From Distichodus sexfasciatus (taxonomy: Eukaryota; Chordata; Actinopteri; Characiformes; Distichodontidae): a DNA stretch of 64,000 nt. The notes beneath the pieces were generated by a model, which had not been told where the DNA came from, did no database searches, and saw only the letters and a list, made by a program, of their open reading frames with translations. The stretch lies in NCBI GenBank assembly GCA_032718565.1, contig JAVGVS010000184.1, positions 1-64,000 of the forward strand, in the 5' to 3' direction. Shown here piece by piece: positions 35,001 to 46,099 of this stretch. How positions within the stretch are numbered: position 1 is the stretch's first letter; every line of letters starts with the position of its first letter. The position numbers were made by a program, and so were the translations under genes.

Positions 35001-37003
35001 CCTAAAATAAATTACGTGACATAAAACAAGTTATGTAGTTATGAATTTAATGAATTATGAAATATATGTCTTAAATATAAGAATGAATTATGAAATATAG
35101 AATAAAAAATAAGTCACAAGACCCTGTTTATTTGACACTGTTGAGGGAGGCGTGGTACGAAAGCGTCTTACTCAAGTTGATAAAGTCTTTGGCCTTGACC
35201 TCAGAAATCTTATTGAAGCGGCCGTAGAAGTGGGTGGTGTCTTTAGGCAGCGGTGGGACTTGAGCCAGATCCGAATCGTCACAGTACACACTCCCACTGA
35301 GGCACACACAGAGCAGGCAGGTGGGCATTCCTGCAACACAGCATCTCGGTGTGATGACATTCCTCGCCAGCAGGGGGCAGAGTCAGGACAGATGGAAGAG
35401 ATGCAGCTTTGACATTTTGGATTCTTTCTCCGGAATTATCTAGTCTAGAGTTGTTCATTCAGTCGAAATGTTTTGTGTTAAGATTTAAGATTCAACAGAG
35501 CAACAATTTGACAAACATAACATCAGACGGTGCTTTGCAACTAACGCCAGCTTGTCTGTGACAAACTGAAATGAAACACCTCAAAATTGGATTGGGTTGG
35601 TTGTTATTCCGAAATACCAGAACTTGAAACCAGATTTTTATTGCTTATTTAAAGTAAGAAAGTTTGCCATTTTATAGAGGTCGCAGAGCATTTCCTTTGC
35701 CTGGTTGACTTCAGTCTAAATTACACATAAAACAGTATCAGATGTATTCGAAAACAAAACTATTTTGTTTGTTTTGTTTTTTGCACTGCGGTTGGCATGA
35801 ATAACCAGTGTTGCCCTCACCCAGGCCTGTTTCTGGGCCAAAGAGTCCGGGGCTCTGGAAGTCGAGTGTGGGAAGGACGGAGGATTTGGTGGGTTTCGCT
35901 GGGAGGGTCACCTCCACCTCAACTTCCCTCTCTTCCTCTGGGTGGACCTCAGGAACATGAGCAACAGGCGTCTGAGTGTCCAGTGGAGGAGCCACGGTCT
36001 CAACCTTAATCTATATTAAGATTTAAAATGCAATTTTGGAATAAACACAAATCGATAAAAAACATGTATGTTGACCAAAATGTGGCATTTTTTGTTGGGG
36101 AACTCCCAGCTGGGGAAGCCCAGCTAGAAGTCAAATTTTTTAAAGGTTGTACTATAGTACCAAGTTTCTGGATGCCAAAGATGTGGAGTCTATCTTAGGG
36201 CCTGTTTACACGTATTACACGTACAGATATTTTTTATAAATGCATAATTTTTAAAATAGGTTTGGGCCTTTCCTTTACACGTATGCACAGAATTCAGCGT
36301 TTTGAAAAATCTTCACCATGGAGGGCGTTTAAAAAAATATGTGTTTGAGGTAGCTAAAACTCTGTTTACATGTAAACGAAAGGCCCAAAAATATAAAAAA
36401 TATAGTTATAAAAATATCTGCATATGTGTAAACAGGCCCTAAATGGCAGCTTGATTTTGTTAGAGAGTGTTATGACACAGTGTTTACAAAAAAAGCAAAT
36501 CAATAGTGAAAATCTGAAAATAATTTGAAAGAGTCAATTCTACATGTATTGCTATTCATTTCAACTGTTTAGTTGCATCATTAACTTTTTATAATCAGTC
36601 TCTTGAAAAAAATGCGAATTAGGTCAACAGCTATGTCTCAAATTGGTGGTAAAATCTATAGGAACATAAAATTTTGGGTTTTAACCCAAACTGTGCATTT
36701 GAATTCAGTCATATTTCAGTTGTCTTCGAAGCTAAATTTGCATCATCAATGCAGAAAGCAAAATAAGACAATCTAACGTTACGAAAAGCCACGTCAACTA
36801 CTTCAAGAGCCCATTTATACCCTGGTAATCACCTGCCCATCCAAGTCATCATAGTCATAACTTTCATAATTGCTCAGGTCCCACGTGTCCTTGTCCACAT
36901 CATAGTTTTCCAGATCATAGTTGGCCGGATCGGAATCCACAGGAGGAGCCGCCAAACAGGATCCCAGCAGGGTCACAGCTAAAACACTCAGGTACAGCAC
37001 CAT
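32054..37003 (-). CDS. optc: class III small leucine-rich proteoglycan, probably opticin (epiphycan possible)
   Basis: Six coding exons join in frame, all with GT-AG borders: 37003-36833, 36010-35821, 35330-35172, 34547-34345, 33532-33437 and 32224-32054. They encode 329 residues, the usual class III length. The product is a secreted matrix protein: signal peptide 1 to about 19, an acidic tyrosine-rich segment (YDLENYD..SNYESYDYDD, likely sulfated), an acidic Pro/Glu linker, the CX2CXCX6C cluster at C125-C128-C130-C137, leucine-rich repeats through about 300, and C-terminal Cys286 and Cys319. The start ATG sits directly after a splice-acceptor-like TTTCACAG, so an untranslated exon probably lies upstream. 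Opticin is favoured by DLSNY, CVCL..SVYCDD, SSGM and LQFLYLS, plus linkage to csf1. Epiphycan is favoured by LKRIDLT, LPELP and KALEDIRLDGNP. Confidence 0.93.
34548..35171 (-). other. intron of the proteoglycan gene (between coding exons 3 and 4)
   Basis: AT-rich, with the donor GTAAGA after codon 173 and a TTCCCAG acceptor. No embedded element was recognised. The intron between exons 4 and 5 (33533-34344) and the last intron (32225-33436) are likewise AT-rich without identified features. Confidence 0.7.
36196..36441. mobile_element. fold-back MITE with GGGCCTGTTTACAC ends (246 bp), in intron 1
   Basis: The ends TAGGGCCTGTTTACAC and GTGTAAACAGGCCCTA are perfect inverted repeats. The arms stay similar for about 60-80 bp (TTTGGGCCTTTC / GAAAGGCCCAAA inside). 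It appears to sit between TA dinucleotides. It lies in the first coding-region intron of the proteoglycan gene and adds nothing to the protein. Confidence 0.8.
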
Positions 37004-40000
37004 CTGTGAAAGGATTAAACAACAACAACAAGATTTTATGTTTACCTCTATTATATTTATGATACCTTAATAGTTTCATTCCATTACTTCAGGGCAGGAA
37101 AAAGATCAACTTAACCTCGATAAACAAATGCGTCATTGCAGCAGCATGTGAATACACGTTTCCAGCCCTTGCTAAAGCGTTCTCATTAGCCCATTGGTCC
37201 ATAAATGTAAAAGTCTAAAACAAAACAAAAATTTTGATGCTTCAATCAAACGACCAAAGATTCTACAGTTCATTGTTGGTCAGATCTAAAGTTTAGTGCA
37301 CTGTTTTGTAACTGTAAAGCTCATTCCACAGGCTGAAAGTTATAAACATTGGTACTAAAGAAGCACCGATCCGTTGACTCCATCCCATGAGATCAGTTAG
37401 ATAGTGGAATGTTTTTCATTTAGTAATTTCACCACACACACGTTGCTGCATGATGATTCACTACACGCTGAGCAATTCTAAATAGTAGTGACCTTAGCTG
37501 AAATCAGTCTTCTACTCAGATATTACAAAAAAACAAAACATGTTGATTTCTAATTCCTCCTCGGTGGTTTTAAAAACATTTTTATCTCTGAAGGGCTGCT
37601 TTCACGCTTTTCAGGATTCACATTTACGCCAACTCACACACTAAACCTGTTGTTCTGACATGCGATAGGAGGACTCTCCAGACTCGCCAGCCTGATCGGC
37701 GTTCCACGTTGGCCGTATCTCTCTGTATAACCTTTCGTCCGTGGGAACGCGATCTCTGAGGCGTGTATTCATAATGAACTTTATCTGGACTCCCAGCGAG
37801 CTGTTATGCCAATGTTTGGCTGACCTCAAGAGCCTTCTTTTTTCTCTCCCGCTGCTCAGATATGCAATTGATTGAGGTGAGAGGTCTGACTTGACAGCTT
37901 GAGAGCAGACACACACTTCAGTCTCAGGCATGGTGCTTCTCATTAAGACACTTTTGAACCTCCATATCTCCACTCAGAGTGTCATTTCTAGAAAACATCA
38001 GATATCCTACAGCTGTGCACACTGGATCAGGCATAGACAAAATCACTTTTTATATAGTATAGAAAGTTAAAGGCACGAACATGTCAAGTGCAACCCATGA
38101 GACGTCAGAAATCAGTAAATAAACCAATCTGCACCAAGTGTTTAACCATCCAAAATTGTAAAGATGCAATAAATTACATACAAAAATCAAGCAGAACATT
38201 TTTGTACTGAAGTCAACTGTACAAAGGCACGAATCTTCATCACACTGAGCGCAATATCCCTTTGCCAGTTTTCAGACATAGGAGAAGAGATAATACAAAA
38301 AACAATCACCAGTTGGCCCTGAATTGAATCATTAATGCTTTCCGCCTTGCTCCATGTTACTCATCATCTCTAAAACGTGTTTCTCAGGTCTTCATGCCCC
38401 TTTAACCAGAATGCCTGTTCTCAACTGTAGGTCCATATCAAAGTCAAACTGTCAGACAGCACAATTATTTAGCCACCCCACGGGTGCTCTTTATCATCCC
38501 TAACTCCTCTTCAGCAACAGCCCGCGTGTGACTGATTACAGGCTGAGGGTGGGAGAAAAGACTGCAAGCCATACCTCCTATGTTCGCTGGTGGACAGCCC
38601 CGGGGCCTCAACAGCGGTCTGTCGGTGCTGGAAGATGGTCTTGTTTTGCAGTGGCGGTCAGCAGAAATGGCCGGGACCCCTCGGGAAGGGGCTTCTAATG
38701 AGCTACCAGAGGGAGCGAGACAGGCAGGGGTATTGGCTGGGGTATGCGGGGGAAGCGCCCAAGTCGGGCTGCAGTCTGTGTTTGCTCAGCTGTCACTAAT
38801 TCTACTGCCTTCTCTACTGTGATTTGGCCCCTGCCACCCGACCGGTCTGGGTTTGTAATCAACTGCTTTGCCCCCAGCAGGTGGGATCTGAGCTGTGGGA
38901 AGCAGAAGGTGCGGCGGTACCACGGAGCATGGAGCCAGTTTGGGGATAGAATGGGGGTAAGAATGGGGAAAGAACTGGGATAAAGGGAAACACGCTTTGC
39001 TGAAAATCTTTGCTTTATTGATCATCCAGATGGTAGTGATGTTTACTGAATGAAATATATAAATAAGTTTTAATGGGAAGGAATGGCTGACCATGTGGTT
39101 TAAGCCCCAGAACTAACCTCTTAATCCCTATTATAAGATGAAAGGGAAAAAGGAACCAAGAAAATCTGATCAACTTCCTTGATGTCTGGAATCTGTGTGA
39201 TCTGTTTCCTAAAATGTCTTGGTGATAAAAGTCTGATTATAAAGGTTCTCATCTTGTGAATGCTTTATAAAGTAAATCACATTACAGAGCTGTAACCTGT
39301 TTCCTCAAAGTAGCTCAGGAAAAGAAAAAAACTCATAGAACAAAAGTCAGTGTTTAGACACAAAAAAGTGATTATCTTACACATGAAACGTCTTGCCTGT
39401 GCTCAGTACCATCGCCAGCACCAAAGCCCTGCTCACATCTGGCATTAACAAGCACCTCATCAAGTGACCACCTGTGGGCAGATCTCGCTTTCCGACACCA
39501 TTAAACATATACAGCATTTCCGCTTGCAAATACGCGATTGATTTTTAACTGGCTGTTAAATTAAAGAATTAAATTCGTCTATAAAAAGCAATTTGTTTTC
39601 CACTTTTAAATGACACCCCTTTCGCGTACACAAGAGGGGATCTGGGCTGAGTACTCAGTCCTTTTTAACATTCACTCTCACGCTGTAAAAATGTGGATAT
39701 ACTGTATGAGGCCTAGACCACCTTCTAATGTGTGATGGATCGGGTCTTAGTGTGTCCTGGGTGCGTTCAAACCTGAACTTAGAGCTGTCCGAATGGGATC
39801 AGATCTCCAAGGTTGTTAATGTTAAAAGTGTGCAGAGCCAAAGTGGCCCCGAGTTCCAAATGCGAAAGAGGTTTCTAACTTTGAGAACATATTTGAACGG
39901 CAAGTTGCTCTGTTTGTAAGCAGCTAGTTGCTCAAGATAGATGCCGATCCCCAATGACAAACTTAGCAACTGCCCTTTGACCTCTCATACTTTACGGGGG

Positions 40001-40064
40001 TCTCACCTCCATGTGACCTACGACATACACAGTCCTTGTCTAACCTGACTTGTGCACACATAGA

Positions 40065-40108
<44 letters not shown>

Positions 40109-42150
40109 GGAATATCCCACAGTTTCTCAAGGTCTTGAGCCACCCTCATTAGTCTGTGTGTTGAGCACTTCAAACATTCCAAGGCTAAATGGTTTGTACA
40201 GCCAAGCAGAGGCTACGGAGGTGATGAAAAGGCTGAAAGAAGGAGGCACTCTCCGGCTCCTTTTCTTTTTCACAAACACCTCTGTTATCTGAATTTTAAC
40301 CCTTCTAGTGATCAAATTCAGCACAAAGCCATGACAGAAGTTACTGGTTACTGTGCTTACATCACCTGAAAGCTTTTAATAAAGTCTGAAATAAATGTGA
40401 TGATACTACATTTATAGCATTTAGCAGACATTTACATTTACGCGACTTACAGCAGTGCTTTGTTGTCCACGACTGTTCTTAGATCTGTAAACTATGTCAG
40501 CAACTGTAGTTAAACCAAAGTTAAACTACATATGCTGCAGGTTAATTTTAGAGTTTGTCCGAAGAGTAAATCTGAGGCACCACATAACAGAAATGTAAAG
40601 TATTACTTATGTAGTAAGTATTATACTTAAGTATTGCATTCCAAAGTATTGCTTAGAATTTGTAAAATACTAAAACTTTAATAATGTACTGATTTATTTA
40701 TTCGTTTTTTAAAATTACTTTAAATGGATTGAGTAGTTTCGTTAATGCAGCCTATGACAAATTAAAACACTGTAATCAATCAACAGCATGACCAATTAAA
40801 CACAAAATTAAGCTAAGCACCCTGACTTTGTGTGATATGTTGTGATATAGATGAACTACAGTTAATAAAATAATAAGTAGACTAGTAAGAATCTCAGAAC
40901 GTGTTTCAGATTAGGAATTTACACAAGATATTAGGCACATCTTATCAATCATTGTCCCCCAGAACTGTATGAGTGGCTAAATTCAGCAAATAATAATCCA
41001 TTTCATAGGTGTAATTGGTGTAATTAAAAAATTGGGTTTAATAAAGATTTTGGAAAAAATATAAATCCAATCCCTCCCTTCCTCTAGCACCACCACCAGT
41101 GGGTGTACCCTGTACATGACTCCTAACTACAAATTGCTCATGAAGATTGTGTATTTAGGAGACAGATAAGAGCATTTGATAAATGCCTGAAATGCAGACT
41201 GTCCCTGTAAATGTACTTTAAATTTATCTTATCATTAATTCAGAGTTCAGCAGGGGCGAGGAGTTGAGGATTTTTTCAATTTGTATACAGTATATAAAAT
41301 GTGTTATAGTACAGACTACAGACTATAGTAGACCGCCTAAATTATCATTTAATTTCCAGATGCATGCTGTTAATGAAATAAATAAGCTAAACAACTGTAC
41401 AATTATTTTGGCTCCCCGAACTAGACTCAAAAGACCTAGTAAAATTGGCTGGCAATGTCCCCATTGTTTTATGGGATATATTTGGAGTCATTTTATGTTG
41501 CAATCTTTAAAATATTGTTCAAGACTACTGTGTTGGATCTAGTTTACATAGCGATTTTTTTTTTTAACAGTGCATGTGCATGCGTGTGTTTTACAGTCGA
41601 TGGGTAGCGGCTCTGTAGTAGTGGGCAGTGCTCCATCGCTTTAAGCAGACACGCCTACAGCATCCGAGCATAGAAAGTACCGCCAGTAAAGCAGATGTTC
41701 CAGATAGTTTAGGCCAAAAAAGGGTTGCAGAATTTTAATGCTGAATTATGAATAAAGGTCTCTCCGAGTGCCTTTTTACTGCAAAGAATTGCTTTTGATT
41801 TCACATTAAGTCAGATCGCACTCATGAATAAGTTCATTTCTTCCTGTCATCTGTCATTTGTTTCCAGGGCATGAGCGGCTTCTGACGGATTTGACTTTTA
41901 GCATATGAAAGGAGCAAAGTTTCAGGTCCATTATAAAGTTGATAATGACTTTTTACTCGACCTCGTAGCTCTCGAATTATTATCCGGAGTTTGAGCTGCG
42001 CTTTCGCGACGTGTTTAAAATGATGACATGATGGATGAAGACAAAAAAAAACAAGTCCAGCTGTTGCCTGAGAGTTTATAACACTTCTGAGGAAGTGCGG
42101 CCATAAACAGACAGACCAGCATTCAGTGTGGGAGACCACATTGGTGGTGT

Positions 42151-42183
<33 letters not shown>
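37004..42183. other. intergenic, upstream of the proteoglycan gene
   Basis: No gene supported. Non-repetitive stretches at about 37620-38000 and 38500-38990 have ORFs on one or both strands without domains; they are positioned where a 5' untranslated exon or enhancer of the proteoglycan gene could be. A partial SINE tail is seen near 40410-40455 (TTTATAGCATTTAGCAGACA). A sequence at about 41740-42010 is also free of recognisable repeats. Confidence 0.5.
40066..40109. repeat. (CA)n microsatellite
   Basis: About 20 CA units with one AAA interruption. Confidence 0.9.

Positions 42184-42184
<1 letters not shown>
42151..42184. repeat. (TG)n microsatellite
   Basis: About 15 TG units with a CTG and a CG interruption. 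Confidence 0.9.
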
Positions 42185-42187
<3 letters not shown>

Positions 42188-42189
42188 AC

Positions 42190-42530
42190 AGAAAGAAAGA
42201 AAGTAAAAAAGAGAAGAAGGAAGAGAGTAAGGCAAAGAAAGAAAGTAAGAAAGACACAAAGAAAGAAAGTGTGTGGTTGTGAGAGAAAGATTGAGAGGAC
42301 AAGAAAGAAATCCAGGAAGAGACAGACAACTAAAGCAACTATCAGAGAGAGAGAGAGAGAGAGAGAAATACAAAGAGAGGAAAGTGAAAGTGTGTGAGAA
42401 AGAAAGACGTTAAAAGAGAGAGAGTCTGTGTGTGCGGAGCAAGAGTTGGTGTGTAAATGAGTGTATAAGTGAGTGTGTGAGAAAGTAATAGAAGTAAGAG
42501 AAAGACAAAGACATAGACAAGTATGTTGGT
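42190..42530. repeat. purine-rich low-complexity tract
   Basis: About 340 bp of GAAA/AAAG-rich sequence with a pure (GA)n core at 42343-42366. It creates lysine/arginine-rich plus-strand and serine/leucine-rich minus-strand ORFs that are artefacts. Confidence 0.85.
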
Positions 42531-42535
42531 GTGTG

Positions 42536-43120
42536 CAGAGGAGGGCAAAGTAGCTAACATCATTACTTAAGTGAAAGTACAGATATCACTAGTCAAATGT
42601 TACTCCAATACCAGTGAAAGTCGTACAGTCAAATTTTAACTTAAGTTAAAGTACTGAAGTACTTGTTTTTAAAAATACTGTACTTAAGTATTAAAAGTAC
42701 ATCTTCTTTCACCGCATTGTTGCATTACTGCCACAACACTCGCGTCATGACTTTCCAACAGCAACAATGTTTTAATCAAGACAGAAAACAGCAGAACTGT
42801 CTGAACTTGGTTTTATAAATACAGTCTACAGGTGTGACCTAACCCTACTGATTACTGATAGACTGTCACCTGCCAAACAACCAACCACGTTTTAGAAAAG
42901 GGGGAATAACATCCACTTTATCCACAGATTTGAAAGTAGCGAGTAACGAGAACTTTGATAGAAATGTAGTGAAGTAAAAAGTGTGATATTTGTCTTTCAA
43001 ATGTAGTGAATAAGTTTCCAAATAAAATACTACTCAAGTGAAGTACAGATACTCAAAAACTCAAAAACTGTACTTAAGTACAGTATTCAATTAAATGTAC
43101 TTAGTTACTGTCCACCTCTG
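42536..43120. mobile_element. hAT-type transposon family A, copy 2
   Basis: The ends CAGAGGAGGGCAAAGTAGC and ..TCCACCTCTG are those of the element at 7020-7865 in inverted orientation. The flanking 8-mers GGTGTGTG and GGTGTATG match at 7 of 8 positions. Internal CTTAAGTA / TACTTGAAGTA-like motifs are shared. Non-coding, internally deleted relative to copy 1. Confidence 0.85.
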
Positions 43121-43618
43121 GGTGTATGTGAGAGTGAGAGATCAAGGAAAACAAACAGATAAGACTGATTTCCCTGTATTACTTTTCCATTTCCCCCCAA
43201 GGTTCATCAGGTCTGCTGTAGCCATGCAGCCACAGCAGCTTCATATGCAGCCAAAACGCCGGCTCTGCACAAAGCCCTTCTCCTGCATCGCCTCTTTTAC
43301 ACCGTCCATTATTGCAGCTGAAGGCCTCAGTGCTCAGAGCGTGTCAGACTATTGGAAACCTATTTCACTCCACAGATCTTTCTCAGGATCTGGGCTGGAA
43401 GCATGTAACACCACTAATGGATGCCATCTGGCCCATGTTTTCATTTGTGCACAAGAACAATCTCATGGGGATTGCTGTTCCTTTAAAGATGTCTACAAAA
43501 CACAAAAGCCCTCCAAGCTCATTTTGCACAAACAAATATAAAGTGAGAGATAAAGGCGTGGCATTGGCCTGCTTGGTTAGAGTCATATTAACACTCAAAA
43601 ATCACACACCATCATCTG
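43121..43618. other. spacer between two hAT copies; no supported gene
   Basis: Overlapping ORFs at 43095-43541 and 43312-43653 partly enter the transposons and have no recognisable domain. Confidence 0.6.
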
Positions 43619-44320
43619 CAGAGGAGAGCAAAGTAGCTAACTTCATTATTTAAGTGAAAGTACAGATACTGCTAGTCAAATGTTACTCCAATACCAGTGA
43701 AAGTCGTACAGTCAAATTTTTACTTCAGTTAAAGTACTGAAGTACTTGTTTTAAAAAATACTTAAGTATTAAAAGTACATTTTCTTTCACCACGTTCTTG
43801 CATTACTGCCACAACACTTATGATACCTAATGCCTCTGACTAGCTTGTAGAACCTGTAGAATAAGGAGTTGGTAGAATGTCACAGAATGGAACACAAACC
43901 AGAATACCAGTCATTTTTTAATTTTTTTTAAATTAACTGTAAGACTACACAAGAATCTTTAACACTTTTAAGAACTTAAGCTTCGGCTCTAAATATGACC
44001 ATGAGTGCGAGCATTCCACAGAGAGCCTCCGTCTCCGTCCATTCTGCCATCAACTGATAATGTTCAAGAAATGCAATGCTTGGTTTCATAGTTACAGTCT
44101 ACAGGCGTGACATAACCCAACTGTTACTGATATGCTGTCATTTTACAAAAGGAGGAAAAACAGCCACGTGATCCACAGATTTGAAAGTAATGAGAACCTT
44201 GATCGAAATGTAGTGAAGTGAAAGTTTCCAAAATATACTACTCAAGTGAAGTACAGATACTCAAAAACTGTACTTAAATACAGTACTCAAGTAAATGTAC
44301 TTTGTTACTATCCACCTCGG
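43619..44320. mobile_element. hAT-type transposon family A, copy 3
   Basis: Same family and orientation as 42536-43120, and flanked by a perfect 8-bp duplication ATCATCTG (43611-43618 and 44321-44328). The right terminus has mutated from CCTCTG to CCTCGG. Non-coding. Confidence 0.9.
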
Positions 44321-44328
44321 ATCATCTG

Positions 44329-45266
44329 TGTACCTTTAAATTTGTAAAATGCTTCTATTTCATACTTAAAAGGGAGGTTCGCTTGAACCATCTTGAAATT
44401 GGAAAATGGCAGGTTTTACTTTAATCTTTAATGAACTCGGTCCTTGAAGCATCTAACTACACTAACTCTCCACTTTTCAATGGATTCAAAAGTTTTACAA
44501 ATCAGGTGGTGGATAAGTGAGAATGTGGACGGCTGCAAAACTTTTAACCTTTCCCTTATTTTCTCTGAGACTGTTTGATTTGGAAAGACAACATTCTTAA
44601 TACGTTATGCCCACACTATGTCAGCTATGTCTGTATATTTGGTGACACATGTACAATATATACTTGAACAGAAGTCAAATGTTGCAACTCACCCCATTGG
44701 AGGGTTGCAACATGGTTAATTCCACCAATCAGGAATGAGCTACATGATATATTCATGCTGCACATGCTCAGTTCACCCCTCGTTATACCTGGAAGAATGT
44801 CCAGTTCCTTTTTGGAAAAAAAAAATCATGTTTTTTATGATTATAGCCTTTGTCATTCTGTTCAAACTGTTTATATAGACATTGTAAAGTCATCATTTCA
44901 TGTATCAAAGCTAGCGTGTCAAGCTAGCCTAGCACAGCGAGTTATCACAGCTGTCAGTCGCAGCAGCACGTGCTGATCGTTACAACTTGTTGCAAATGTC
45001 TCTACAATGACAGTCATGATAATACTTTGTGCAGAGTTTTCACTAGTACGAGTATCGTTGCTCAAAAATGTCTCACTTAATATATGGCTTACTACCCAAA
45101 TGTAACAGACACTCAGGAGAAGTGATTCGATTATTTGGCTTTTAAAAAATTAACTGATTTGTTTTTGCTGTTTGGAGCTCACATATACACTTAGGGTATT
45201 TAACAGATGCTCTAATCCAGAGTTCCTTCCATCTCTGAATTACAGAGACAACTTGATGGCCTCTAG
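44329..45266. other. no gene seen
   Basis: AT-rich unique sequence. A SINE-tail remnant (TATTTAACAGATGCTCTAAT) occurs near 45195-45260. Confidence 0.5.
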
Positions 45267-45274
45267 AACACCAC

Positions 45275-46091
45275 CAGAGATGGGAAGTAACAAAGTATAA
45301 ATACTTCTTTAGTGTACTTAAGTAGAATTTTCAGGTATTATTTGACTATTTATTTTTGTGCCAGCTTTTACTACATACATTTTTAGCACAAATGTCTACT
45401 TTCTACTCCTTACATTTTCAAATCGTGTTTCATTTAATTTAAAGGATGAGTCATTTAAATGATGTTATTCATTTTGCCACACATTTGACCAATTCCGTAT
45501 AAATAATGCACACCATCCAGACAACTTGACAGATTGATTGAGACTTAAAAATGTTGTAAACATGCACAGAAAAGACAATCCCATTGGTATATTCGTCTTT
45601 GAACATGACACACAACATGATAGACACAATAAAGCAAGAGAGAGAGAGAAAAACTAAAACCATGTGGCAACACGGTGGGAAATGATATCGTGAAGAAGTT
45701 TAGCTCGACCAAATTCAGTTAAGTTCAGTTTATTTTTGCAGTACTATAATATTTTTCATATGATGTGTTTAAGATAGAGGCAATCATCATGTATAATTAT
45801 GGTAATGTCCAATGGAGCTTTATGTGTTCATGTGGCTTTGTTTTTCTCTCCATTCGCTCTACATAATGCTTGGACACGGAGTCCAGTCAGCTTTGCCCTA
45901 AAATGCAGGTTTTGTCCTTTGCAAGGGTACTTTTTACTTTTATATTTTAAGTATGTTTTAGAGCCTGTACTTTTCACTCTAACCTGAGTAAAGAAGTCAA
46001 GTCAATACTTCAACTTTTACTAGAGTCTTTTTAAACACATGTATCTGGACTTCTACTTGAGTGAAGAATGTGTGTACATCTGACACCTCTA
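45275..46091. mobile_element. hAT-type transposon family B (817 bp)
   Basis: The ends CAGAGATGGGAAGTAAC and, read inward, TAGAGGTGTCAGATG are flanked by AACACCAC (45267-45274) and ATCACCAC (46092-46099), a 7-of-8 duplication. The interior has TACTTAAGTAGAA-type motifs that recall family A, but the termini and body differ. Non-coding. Confidence 0.85.
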
Positions 46092-46099
46092 ATCACCAC

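Noticed and set aside
37641..37973. 110-codon minus-strand ORF upstream of the proteoglycan gene
   Set aside because: No domain is recognised and it is not in frame with any joined exon. It may be part of an untranslated or regulatory region instead.
41834..42563. 179-codon minus-strand ORF and overlapping plus-strand ORFs
   Set aside because: Composition follows the purine tract and (TG)n repeat; no domain is visible.
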